Shown: positions 24,992 through 37,230 of the stretch, piece by piece | How positions within the stretch are numbered: the first letter of the stretch is position 1 | Layout: the number at the start of each line of letters is the position of its first letter | From: Xiphophorus maculatus | Lineage: Eukaryota; Chordata; Actinopteri; Cyprinodontiformes; Poeciliidae | Direction: 5' to 3' | Length of the DNA: 64,000 bases | Assembly (NCBI RefSeq): GCF_002775205.1 | Contig: NC_036454.1 | Span: 7,135,882 to 7,199,881, forward strand | The notes under the pieces: generated by a model | Told to the model about the DNA's origin: nothing | The model's input: only the letters and a program-made list of their open reading frames with translations | Database searches by the model: none | Made by a program: the position numbers and the translations under genes

Positions 24992-27510
24992 AGCCTGTGG
25001 AACTCTAGTGGCCTTGATCTCCACCTAATGGCTACTAGAAAAAAAATAACAACTGAAGAGACAGTTTAAAGACTATGAAATGGACATCCCAGAACTGCAA
25101 AACATGCTAACATGATTGCAAATTAAATAAGGACACTCAATGCTTGGATTTGTCTTAGTTACAGACAAACATATCCTTTCAAAGACACAAGAATAACATA
25201 TTCAAAAAGACCAGTGTGTACTATTGACAATACATATCAATCTTCACAAAACCTTGACTACTCATCAGCTGCTTGCATTGAGCAGAGTTACATTCAGAGT
25301 TGTGTGCACTTTTGAGACAACTGTCTTGGCTGTCCTGTTTTGTATTTGTCTAGTGTACCATGTCGCTTGGCATGAAGGGGAAAAAAAAACATTATCTAAG
25401 AGAAACCATCGGAATGTTTGCAGAATTGTGTTACAGAGGTTCAACAAGATTAAGATGTGCAAGGTCTGAAGTGCAAGTTGCTGGTAGGTACGGCACTGTT
25501 AAAAAACAGTAGGGATTGAGAAACATTTGGCAAGAGTCAAAGATCACAAAGGGTTTGCTTTTAGTTGATTGTGTGTATGGTTTCATTCATTCACAGTCTG
25601 CTGGGGTTCAATTTAAGCTCATCAGAGCTGATATCAGCAGGTGAAGACAGAATGTGACAGAAAAGTGACTGGTCAAAGAGGGATGGGACACGCAGAAAAC
25701 TCTTCACACGCTCTGATTTGGAGACCTCAAAGGAGTACTATCATCTATGCATGAAATGCATGGATTTAAACAGTTGTCTTGATACATTTGTAAAAGTTCT
25801 TATTAATGTATGAATCATCATCACTGTGTTGTTTTTATTAAGGTAAAAACTGTGAGCAAGATGTGTGGTAAAAGATCTAGGTAGATAAAATTAAAGTAAA
25901 TTCAACTTCTAGACAACAAGTGGTTGCTTTTTCGAAAGACAAACAAATATTTTGGAATAGCTTAGCTACTAATGTTTTCGCCTTGCCTGGCTCTCAGTCA
26001 TCTTTCTCCACCACAAAGCAACAATTGTCTTAAAGATATATCAGCTGTTATGCATTTAAGCCAATCTGGCGTGTGGTTAGGATTCAAATATGAACAAATG
26101 TACTTATTTTTTTTCTGTCTGTATGCAGCAATAACTACGTAAACTAAATGTTGTGTACTGCTGTGAACAAGCAGTTCTTCAGCTGTTACTGGATCTACCT
26201 ATAGTAGAAAACTGTTGAAAAACTGAGGTTTGGCAAAAGAATAAATTATTAATCTCTACATTTTAATGAGAATGGGTTTGAAATAAGCAAAACAAGATGT
26301 AAAATAATGCAATAACATTTAAAAAATAGCACCACATGCATTAGAAGTGTAGATTTGGATTCATGTGCATGCATTTAATGATGTCTGTTAGTCCGTATTA
26401 TCAATTGCACAAGCTAAGGATGGACTTATTGCATTTTAAATTGCCCAGAGGTCACATAGCATATAGATTCAATGTTTAAATCAAGATGTTCTGCATTTTT
26501 TCTTTAGAAAGGAAAGATTTTGTTTTACCATAATTTAGATAACAAATCACAAAAAGGCTTAAAAGAGACAGAAAATGAAATGAAATATTTCCACTCTCTC
26601 CTCCATTTTTGACTCCACAATGCAAAAATCTGAATTATTTGCACCCAGTGATTATAATTAATAATCACTGGATGATAATTAGGATTGCTGAGTGGCCACT
26701 CCATGGACAGTGACAAAATTAGACTATTTCCTTGCCTGTACTGACGCAGTTGGAGCAGGAGTGGCCAGTCCAGTCCTCCACAGCTGCCATCCTGTGACTT
26801 TAGATAAATCCCTCCTCCACCGCACCTGAATCCAATGAATGGCTCATTGACGGGTCTCTACAGAGCTGTATGACATACTGGTGATGCAAACAAAACAAGA
26901 AAAAGCAACTTTATAAGGAACATGCTCAGAAAAAAAAATCTAGATCACTTACAACATGTACCTTTGTTCTCATTCAGCACTTTAAAGTGTGTTTCAACAC
27001 ACAACTCACAGTCATGATTGTTCATCCATTTCTTGGAAGAGTGTTATCATTAACAAACGTTATCATGGATGTATTTATTTTTGATAAGAATGTGATAAAA
27101 CAGGTATTAACTGAGGGCAAATAATAAGTCACCTTTTTTAGGAAGGGGTAATTTTCTTGGAGTTTTAAACATTTGATCTGTTGCCTTATTTTTGTTAACA
27201 CTGGCATTGTACATACACATAGAAATCTGTTCTATGTATTACTTATCAGCAGAGCTAATTATAGAAAACTATTTATTTTACATTAACAAAGAGTAACAAT
27301 AAAAAAACTATCCAAACTTGTTGCTAGCCTGCTACACTTTCTCTCCACTGTACTGTACTTTTGATACGTGTCTTTGACTATTGCAAAAATGTTTATTGAG
27401 CGCATAATATCTGTTCATTGACTCAGATGTTTTGTCTGTTGGGTGGTATTTTGTATGAATAAGCCCATACAACATCTGTGTCTATGTGAGGCATGTGTGA
27501 AATAAATTTC
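24992..27510 (+). other. cabp7: Probable cabp7 3' UTR and flank
   Basis: Follows the cabp7 stop. AATAAA words at 26240-26245 and 27501-27506 are candidate poly(A) signals. The repeat at about 26745-26890 would be included if the longer form is used. The true 3' end cannot be fixed from sequence alone. Confidence 0.4.
26745..26890. repeat. Teleost interspersed repeat
   Basis: The block ggagtggccagtccagtcct, through ccgcacctgaatccaatgaa and ggctcattgacgggtctcta, matches a non-coding interspersed repeat I recognise from many teleost genomes (consensus-like phrase: inner part 'acctgaatcaaatgattggctcatt'-type). No frame. Class not assigned. Confidence 0.5.
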
Positions 27511-30500
27511 AATTTGCCAAATGCTCAGTTGCAGACCTTAAGATGATTCTATGAGACACCCTGGATCAGTTTCACTGTATTGACTGACACCCCTGACATA
27601 TCAAATTGAAATCTATAAAAAGTAATGGATTTTTTAGGGTTCACTGAATTTATGGATTGCTTTTTTCCCTTTTTTTTTGAGAAATCTTAGGAGGGCTATT
27701 GGTCTCATCTGTTATATTTATCCCAAATAAATTGCCTCTTACATCTCTTTTTTTCACTGTGAACAGTCAGCTCACTGTGCTTTAAAGGCCTAAAATACAG
27801 TACAAGAAAAGTGCAACAGTATTTAAAGAGACTTGAAATTTGAATGTAAATTTAACTTATTTTTAGGTAAAATGAACAACAAAAGAATTAAGAATTAAAT
27901 TTGGTAATACCTATTTTTCACTTAAAGAATTGTAGCACAAACATATATCTTTATGTGAAACTAGTTTTATTAAAAGATTCAAGCTACCAAGCTACCATAT
28001 CCAAATATGGCGGTGCATAAGTACTCAATACGTCTGCTAGAAGTATTGAGTATTTCTGGATTTGAGTAATCCAGAAAAACTCAAATTTCTGGAGATCTAC
28101 ATACAGCATAATGGGAAATGATTATAAAATGTGAACTATGTGTCAAGTGGTAAAATAAAACATGTTCTGTTGTTGAAAATCAATGGTTTATTTCTCATCA
28201 GGTAAAGTAATTACCTGTTTTAACAGGTTTTCTGTTCATTTCACAGCTAATGAAAATTAAATTTCACAATGTGTCTGTCATCTTAGTATCTCTTTTAAAC
28301 CACATTGATATTTTAAAATTTCATCTCAAACTATTGATTCAGAACATTGCTCTTAAATAATAACATCTCATGCCTTTGCATAAATACAATGCTGAAAACA
28401 TGAATACATGTACACAATAAAAAATAAATAAATCATTGTAACCAAAAAGAAAAAACCTAATTCAAACGACTATGTTCCAGAGACACTATAATCTTTATTT
28501 TTGTCTCAGTAGTTGAATGAGCTCAGTGGGAAATCAGTGGTAACAGAATTCTCAGCAGCTTCTGATTTACAGTCACCTGGTGTGGTTGACTGCACATGGA
28601 CACCAGAGGGCCACAAGTAATGTTTCATGTGACACAAACATTGCATGGACAAAAAAGCTACACATGCAGAATTCATAAAGCAATGCAGCAATGCACATTT
28701 TCAGCTGTTTTACATCAACTATTTATCTTATTGCAAGATAAAAAGTCACACAAACCCCAAGTTTGCATGCCAAATTAGCAGATTTTAACACAAAATATCT
28801 TGATGAATTTTCTTTTTCATTGCTGCTTTAATATTAAAACACTTTAAGGAGGCTTTTGATCATCATTGCTATGTGCTTTGTTAAAGCAAAATGTGGTAAG
28901 AGGGTTGAATTTAACCCTCTGCTGTTACTCCATTGTCTCTCCAAACCTGTTAGCCACAGTCCTATTTCAGATCTTTGAAATTACATTTTATTTAAATCAA
29001 AAATAGACAATTAATCTAATGTTGTGCAGGATCAATAATTACATTAATTAGTCAGTAATTTAAGTAATTAAGTGTTTAATTTATCTGGAAGCTATTTATA
29101 AAGTGCATGCTTTACAGGGAACATTTTGTTTCAGTTCTTAGGAAAAGGTTAATTTAACAAAAATACCTGTTTAACTATGAGGCCTAACTTGATTTTGTAT
29201 GTCTATGCAATAGCATTTGCAATTTATCTCAATACTTTCCTCTAAATCTTAGGCCCAAATTAAGAAATAAAGGCATCAGACTTAAGTTTCATTCAACAAG
29301 TTTTAAATTTACCATTACAGTTCCTGAGAACATCAGATCATTATCTACCCCGAAAATAAAACTAAGCCCATTTGCACATCCCAACAAAGTAAACCGTCAG
29401 GAGACCATCTCCAGTGCTTGCCAATCATCATAAATTTGGACTGCACAAGCTGCATACAGATTATGATTTTGTGATACAAATAGCAAGCTCGCTCCAAAAT
29501 GCAGCACGGTAATTTATATCTGCACGTTTTGCTGCATCTGATCACATTTTTTTCAGCAGGCACATTAGCATTCAAATCAAACTGCGGTATTTTCCCACGA
29601 TGAGCAAGTGATTAAAAAAGGTGCCTCTCAAAGAAGCAGCAGTGGAGAAAAATTAAGCACTTCTCATTTATTACTGCTGGTATAGCCTCTATTGATGAAA
29701 GCAGGAATCAGAGCTCTTTAATGTTAAATGTTTTTCTCTTTTCCTCTCAAGGTTTAGTGACTTGGATCAATTTGTCAAGCCTTTGTGTAATCAATAGAAA
29801 CCTGTTGTTGAGAAGTTTAAAAGGACAAAGTTGATAAGACTGTTTTAAGATGAGTAAATATTGGTCACAAATGGCTTCATAATCTGATTAGTAAATCTTT
29901 TATTAATTAGTTCATGCTCACCTTAGAAACAAATGAGCATCACTTCTCATTTATTTAAAATAATGCCAATTTACTTCTGTTTATTGTCTTTTCAGTGTAA
30001 ATGCTGACATTCATATGGAGGGAACAGTTAATGTGAAGATTTCTAATGAGAAATATATAGATATTCTTGTCAGATGTTAAAAATAACTCAAGCAATTCAT
30101 ACATTAAAAAATGAACAAAGAGAATTGAGCTGTGTGTTAGAACGCATAAAACGCATTAAAAAGATCTCCGAAAAAGCATATAGATGAGAAACCATTTAAA
30201 ATCTCCCAGAATTGAAAAAGTATTTGTACTGGAACTCCAAATAAATATCCCTCGGTTTTATATTAACTAATCTATTAAAAGGGTTTTATTGCTGAAGTAC
30301 TGCACACAGTAATATTAGTGGTAGAAGCAAATAAACTTTCACAAAAATGTCTTCCTATTGCGAAACATATTAATGGAAATTGGTCCTAGCTTCACTTCTA
30401 AACTTCTGAGTCAAAATCTGGAAGTGGAAAAACATCACTTCAATATAAACCACTTGTGTTCAACATTTCTAGATAGAGAAGTCAAAATAAAGGTAAAAGA

Positions 30501-33500
30501 GGTTTTTATAAGCCTGAGAGCACCCACAACTTAAGGAATACCTAGAAGTACCAGGCTCAGCTTTTATGCATTAAGCAATACTCTCAAACTCAATGGTCTC
30601 TGTGAATAATTGTTGCATATTGCTGAAGAAAAAGCATGTTGAAGCTTGTTAAAGTTTGCTGGAGAAGTGAGAGTGGTGCTGAACTAATATATTCTGGTTT
30701 GATGAAGACAACGCTGAAATCTTTGATGGCATTTCACTCACCAGGTTTGGAGGTAGAATGGCTTTACACACTACAACTAAAACACTAAGCCAAAAGGGAA
30801 AGTTGGAGCCCTATTGGGCGGGGGCTGTTTTACAATCTACAGTACTAGAACTGTTGTAAGAACAGTTATAATTACTAAAACAAGCTAATATTTAGCATTT
30901 TGATGTGATCCTCAACCATATATTTTTAAAGCATCATGTTACCAATATTACTTGAAATCCCAATTTTTCTACCACCAACCAAAATGTTTTCTTGCCTTTG
31001 TAGAAAGACACTTCAAACTGCAAATATTTCTTGAGATTCATTTTGATATCTGACAAACCTAAGGACTCTGAGCTTCTGTTCTAAGGAAAGGCTGGAAAGT
31101 TATTTTCTGCTGATTAGAATACATTCGATCATTTCACTTTTACAAAGCTGTTGTCTGAGAGTTTAAGGTCACAGCAAGTAAAAGACCACTACAAGTCTTT
31201 TTCATGGCAGAGTTTAATGCCTCAAAGCGTTGAAAACCATAATGTTAAATGTAAGGACATGGCCCTCTGTGACCTGTGGCCCTCAGCTTTGGTGAGATGG
31301 CCCTGCAGGGACTAACAAATGGATAATAACGAAGCTGTGCCAAAAGTTCAGAAGATTTGCACTGCAGAGAAGCAGCAGGAAATGTACCATGTAATCCCAT
31401 TAGGTCTCTAAAAATGTAAGTACAGTGAATAAATTTCCTCCTTGTATCTGTTTTCTCAACAGCGTTCGATGGCAAACACTATAAGGCAATATGATACGTA
31501 AGCTGTGTGTATAATATATCATATGTGCAAACTGTTTGGGTCTTTTTGAAAGCTGTTCAGCTTTCCAGGCTGGATAAAAAGGCATAGAAACGTTTGTATC
31601 CAGCTCTGCTTCTTCTAAAATCTGCAATTGTGAATCTAAACATCAATAACTGACACATTGCCCTCTTAATCTAAACTAAAAACATTGAAGGTTATTTAAG
31701 TGCAAATTTTAAACCCTCCTAGCTGAGACAGAAGGCTAATGGCCAAGTTTTCTTCACCATGACAGAATGTTTCATGGACCAAATTTATCTGGTCATTACT
31801 TGATGCCATAACTCAGAAACAGAAGTGAAGACTGTGATCATATTTCCCATCTGGTTGGGTATTAAACTACTGACACTAATCTTTATTTCATCACTGTCAA
31901 CACTCAAATCACCAACATCACTTCTAAATGAAGCTTGTGTGTAAAGTTTTTAAAATTTCTGAATTTAGATCAGTAAAATACAACTGTATACTTTTAAAGA
32001 CAATGTGTCTTTTTATCATGTCTACTTGTTACTTTTCTCCAATTACTTAAAATGAATATGTTTGACACATTGTGGCAGGTGAATCATATCCATTCCAGCA
32101 GTTCGAATAGCAAGAGCTATAACAAAAAGCTTCAGCAGGGACTAGTGCACTTTACAAAATAAGTGCTATCATGAAAGAAGAACATAAAGTGAAAATAGTA
32201 AAGCAACATCTTAAGACATGGGAGTAAGGAAAGAAGTCAGTTTGGGCACAAATTGGTCTTACAAATGAAAAATGAGCTAAAGCATATCACTAAACTTGTA
32301 AAGTGACAACTAAGACTTAATTGCCAAGAACCCCACTTTGCAGTTTGAAGCCTTTTTTTTTCTTGCTGAAATTTTAAATCCAACATTATGTTATGAATTT
32401 AATATAATAATTTTATTTCTCATTGTTGCAAATTCCCCTTGCCTTTTCACCTGACAGAGTTCATGGTGTCATGTTTTTGCCTGTGTCTGCAGTTGTTTTC
32501 TGTGGCATTATCATTCTTGTCATGGTTATGGTCTCGAGCCAAGACCTTCATTGGATCAGAAGCCACAGAACTTGGAGTTTTAATTGAATTGAATCCTCTG
32601 TCTCCCCAGGAGTCTACCAGTGGCCCGTGGTGTAGAAAATACTAAGCAGGGCATTAAGAATATACATGAGATGGGTAAGGGCACATTAACTAGAGGTATT
32701 AAGGAGGTTAATAGCTTGTGAATATCAAACTGTAACTTTTCTTCTTTGACACTGTGATCAGAATGCATGTGGTTTGAATTCAGACTGCAAAAATAAATGA
32801 ATAAATAAATAAATAAACATTTCTCTCTACATGATGTGCCTGCTTAAAAAGTTTATGAACTGGGGGATGAAAAATGGGGTCATATGAGATATCAGCTATA
32901 CCCTATTCGGCTCATACATTTTCATATCTGTGTTCTCTCAAACGTTTTCATCTCTTTGATTTGCTTCGTTTCCCTTGGAAAAACTCTCATGTTGGAGAGG
33001 AGTTATTAGTTTATTCATCACTCTTTGCTGTTGTTTCTCATAACTGTTTGTCAGCTCGGAGGCAGCATGATCATCTGGCTAAGTATCACAGTTAAAGCGT
33101 GTTTTCCCCAAAGCTCATGTGGAGAGTTCTCAGAAGCTCAGCAGTCTCCCGCCTCAGCTGTTGCTGCCCCGCGACTGAAAGCGCACGGCCACAAACTGCA
33201 GAACACAGAGTTCACAAACAAGTGCTTTTAGGGCTCCTGGGATAATGAATCATGTTTTATGAATAAATTATTAGTAGTCAAAAATTAATTAATTTTCCAC
33301 ATGCACAGGCATGCATACGCATTTCCAACGAGATTAAAGCAGCAGAACAGAGCCTGGCTGATCACATGGATGAAATTAATGTATTGGTGAATATTACCAA
33401 TTCAAAGCTAGAAATATGTAAAGTGATGTTCTTCATTTAATATGGCTGCTTTCTATGCACAAAACATGAAAAAAAATCTATAAAATTTCATTAGATTTTC

Positions 33501-33600
33501 TAGTTTTGGATGGTAGATTTACTAAACGTAAAATGTAACCTAAATTATTGGAAGAATTGTGATCAGATATAAAACTATGAGCACCACACTAAGAGTCTAG
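27511..33600. other. Intergenic, no gene seen
   Basis: AT-rich DNA without a convincing exon on either strand. Short perfect hairpins occur at 28022-28052 (10-bp arms) and 28053-28077 (10-bp arms, 5-base loop). A short (AAAT)n-like run is near 32790-32818. Frames such as 31245-31627 and 32439-33231 show no domain. Confidence 0.6.
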
Positions 33601-33612
33601 TAATAGGAGACA

Positions 33613-33770
33613 GTAAAGCTGCAGTATGTAGCTTTTCAAAAATATGTTTTTATATATTTGTTTAAACTGTCAACATGTCATGGCAGTATAATATGAGACA
33701 GATAATCTGTAAATAGATCTGCCTGCAAACAGACTGGGACCGCCTCTGATGCCAAATCATGTTATGTTTT
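33613..33770. repeat. Old interspersed repeat, same family as 10213
   Basis: Begins gtaaagctgcagtatgtagc and contains aactgtcaacatgtcatggc and gagacagataatctgtaaa. This is the recognisable 5' part of a repeat common in teleosts. Non-coding. Confidence 0.5.
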
Positions 33771-34499
33771 GTAGGTATGATCCTTTTTATTCAACTATTT
33801 ACAAAGTGTTTTGATATAAAAACCTTAATTTGTAAGGAGGAGGGTACTGACAACAACTAATATACAAGTTCACCTTTCAAAGCATTCAAACACTGTACAG
33901 ATCAAGTTGCATAACAAGAAGCACAAATTAAAAACAGGATATTGCAACAGGATTTCTTTCCATTTGCTGTTTGCCTCCAAGACCTTGAGCTGTTGTCCAT
34001 GATGCAAAGCAAATTTGTTTGACATTATCCAAAATATCTACGACTCTACTTTGCTGATTCTCAGTTTCATCAGAATTTCTTTTTACTTCATGTTGCAGAG
34101 GAATTACCTTTCTCACCCAGGAAAAGATATTCGTAAAAACTAGATGTCTTAACTACATACATCCAATGACTTTGGCTTAAATACACAGGATAATAATTAG
34201 TACTTTATTTTATAGGATTTAAATAGGTCTATAGTTCTTTCTTTTCAACTCTCCAAATCGGTGCTTTTTGTTACACGTAACATATTAGAACTTTTAATTG
34301 AAAATAAGCATCTACAATGGTAGCTGACAAAGGAAGGATCAGACAAAAAGAAGGTTTGAAAATTGCTGCCTTTGTCTTTGCTGTTGCTTCTCAGAGACAG
34401 AGATGTTTCTCTGCTGATGGATTTCTGTTTGTAGAATGAAACTGACAAGGCTACAAGGAGTAGAGCTGAATTGTCAGTGAGAGAAAATAAAGCACACAC

Positions 34500-34537
34500 A
34501 GTGTGATAATATTAAACACATTTAATATTATCACACT
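34500..34537. repeat. Perfect 17-bp hairpin
   Basis: Arms 34500-34516 and 34521-34537 are exact reverse complements (agtgtgataatattaaa on the left) with a 4-base loop. It has no T-run after it and no gene next to it, so it is not a terminator. Confidence 0.9.
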
Positions 34538-34724
34538 CTGGTTGTGTTTTTTAATGTCTCATCATTGGGTTAACATGGATAAGTAGTTTAAGGAAAGTCT
34601 GCAGGAAACCAAAGCCTAACCTTCAAAAGGCCTGTACTGACATGAGGTCACTGCATCATGGAAATAAATGTTGATGATAAATTCATCTTTTTCCCTGTTC
34701 TTTGTAGCACAGATACAGTAGCTG

Positions 34725-35100
34725 CCAATGTAAAATTATTCAAATGATATGTAGTAACAGTGCATCACTTTTTCAACATTTTGTGACATTGTGACACATC
34801 TGTATTCCCAGTTGTGAAAATTAATTCCTTTCCTCAAACTTCTGCACACAAATAGTGCATTATACTGTAGCAAAGTGGAATTTCTTTTTCAGTGTTTTGC
34901 AAATATATTAAAAATAGAGAACCAAGAAATCACATTCAGATAAGTCTATACCAGTGAAGCCTAAAACTGAGCTGTTTCCACAGATCATGAAATGCTTTCA
35001 TAACTTAAATGGAGTCCACTTGTGATGAATTCAGTTGACTGGACTTGATTTGGAAAGGTACACAGCTGTTTTTTATTTTTTTTTTTAGAAAATGGCAGAA
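34725..35100 (+). mobile_element. 5' part of a Tc1-like transposon relic
   Basis: The stretch tttttcaacattttgtgaca near 34770, and the later block gaattcagttgactggactt / gatttggaaaggtacacagc near 35026-35065, recall the 5' terminal and subterminal region of teleost Tc1-like elements. No transposase follows, so this is a truncated, decayed copy. Confidence 0.5.
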
Positions 35101-35340
35101 GAAAAAAAACCCAGGAAAAACAAGCTTTTTCAATATTTACCCACACCTAGAAACTGATTAATTTGAAACTTTTTAAGGCTGCCTTGGAAACCTGTCTATT
35201 AATTAAGATTATAATGCTTCCCTGTGCTAAACCTTAAATCATATAATAAATTTTTTGTTGTTGTTTAAGTTTAGAATATTATCGGAGCATGGTACTCGTT
35301 GGTCCCTTTGAGGTTCTGACATGTTCAGAATATTAAAAAT

Positions 35341-35420
35341 ATATTTATGCATATATAAATATATATACACACACACGCACACCCACGCCCACCCCCCCAC
35401 ACACCCCAACTCACGTCCAA
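35341..35420. repeat. (TA)n/(CA)n simple repeat
   Basis: An atatata run passes into imperfect cacacacgcac and caccc repeats. Simple sequence DNA. Confidence 0.7.
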
Positions 35421-36944
35421 AGCAGACTTATATTCCATCAGCCAATTAGCTTAACTTCTTATCCTTCTGAAGTTTCAGAGACCAAAGACTAATTTTTTTT
35501 TTGTCAGAGCACACCTCAAAGGAATATGAGTCACGCCTCAATCAAATACTGGCTGCACAGCAACAGCTTCATCCCAGCTCATAAGTGGATCTCTGTTACA
35601 CTGTTGAAAAAGAAAGGTCTTTATATTTATGTTCATAGTCACATTATCAAAATATCTCTTGGTAGCAAAGAAAGAGTAAGTCAAGTAACACCACAAAGAA
35701 CCAGGATCTTTAACTCAAGACTTTCACCCAATATGGAATGAAAACAGATCAAGAAAATATGTTTCAAAGTGATTGAAAAAAATCACTTAGAAAACATTTA
35801 AAATACACTTTTTTCAGTGTTTTTATGTGCTACATAAAAATACATACATTTATTTGTAATTAAATGTAATACAAATACATTTACATATATTTGCATTTAA
35901 ATGTTATGTTTACATTTGTTTAACATAACAAATGTAAAACCTGAATACATTTGACATATTGCAAAAAACTACCTGGATTGATAGGCATATATTTGACCTT
36001 TCAAAGAATTCAGTGCTAACGTGTCTTGAACACAATTTCTGTATAATACAAGTTTCTGTGTCTGAGAATTTCACCTAGGGTAGTTAGATTTTTTCCATGT
36101 CTTTCAAAGTTTTAATCTTCCCACTAAAAGATGCCGTAGCACAAAACATTGGTGTTTGCAACAAATTTGGCTAAAGGACATAAAATAATTATTTGCCCTT
36201 CAAAACATACATGCAAAGCACATTGTTTACAACTTTGAGGGTAATATATTTTGCTACAAGTTGTGAAATTTGTAGTGAAAACCTTTCTTAAATACAACAT
36301 CAGAAGATGGTAGATTTTAAAAATGTGGTGGAGCAGGTGTTTGCAGGTGCTTTTCAGAAATAACACCTGCAAACAGGGTGCTATTTCTTCTGGATCAAAG
36401 AGGAGTGTCAGTGAAAATAAGAAACTTCAAACCTTCTTACCCAAAGGCAGAACTTTTAATAACATGAACTACAATCATCAGCAGCTTTATTAAAGACACA
36501 AATGGGTCCATAGAAAGATAATTTAAGAAAATTAAAAAGGAAAGAAGAATACAATAGGTATACAATAAGAATACTAGGTAGAAGGGGAGGGGAGCTAAAC
36601 AACACACAATGCTCACCAACATGAGCCGATGCTCAAACAGCAAAAGCTGTTTTTGGATAACGGGTCTCACTGTGGTTACACATGAAACCCTTCCCTGACT
36701 CACAGAGTTTTTATTTAAAAAGACAGATTCAGGTTTGTTGGGATAGTTTTAGTGAGATCATCTTCTTCTCATTAAAAACATGTTTTATCATCTGAAACTC
36801 AACCAAAAAATAAAGAGAAAGCATCTGTCTGGAGAAATACTTTTTTCATGGCATTGGACATGTATTTTTAGTTCAATCTGGGAAAAAACCCATAAAGAAA
36901 CAAAACCTTCTTCATACATGAAAAGGAGCTTTTGGCGTATTTGG

Positions 36945-37230
36945 GAGCTAGTAAGGACCCAAGTGCAGAGTCAGAATGTGACAGGAGCAGAGTTTAATAA
37001 TAAATAACAAGGAGAATTACAGGGAATCTCAAAGGAAAAGCTGGACATGGATCATGGAGGAATAATAAGAGGAAGCAGCAATGAACTAAGACAGCCAGTG
37101 AGCTTAAATACAGAGGAAAGGGAGGAAAATGACATTGCGAACAGGTGAGCTAATTAGTAGAATGTGGAACAGCTGGGAATGTAAGTAAAATGGGGAGACT
37201 GAGCAAAAGAGCATAAAGGGAAAACTAAAC
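36945..37230. repeat. Possible interspersed repeat, unclassified
   Basis: The stretch from ggagctagtaaggacccaag through agcagagtttaataataaat resembles repeats seen at many places in teleost genomes. The identification is weak. No coding frame is seen. Confidence 0.3.

Noticed and set aside
34500-34537. Rho-independent-like terminator
   Set aside because: This is eukaryotic DNA with no gene ending here; the hairpin lacks a GC-rich stem and a T-run.
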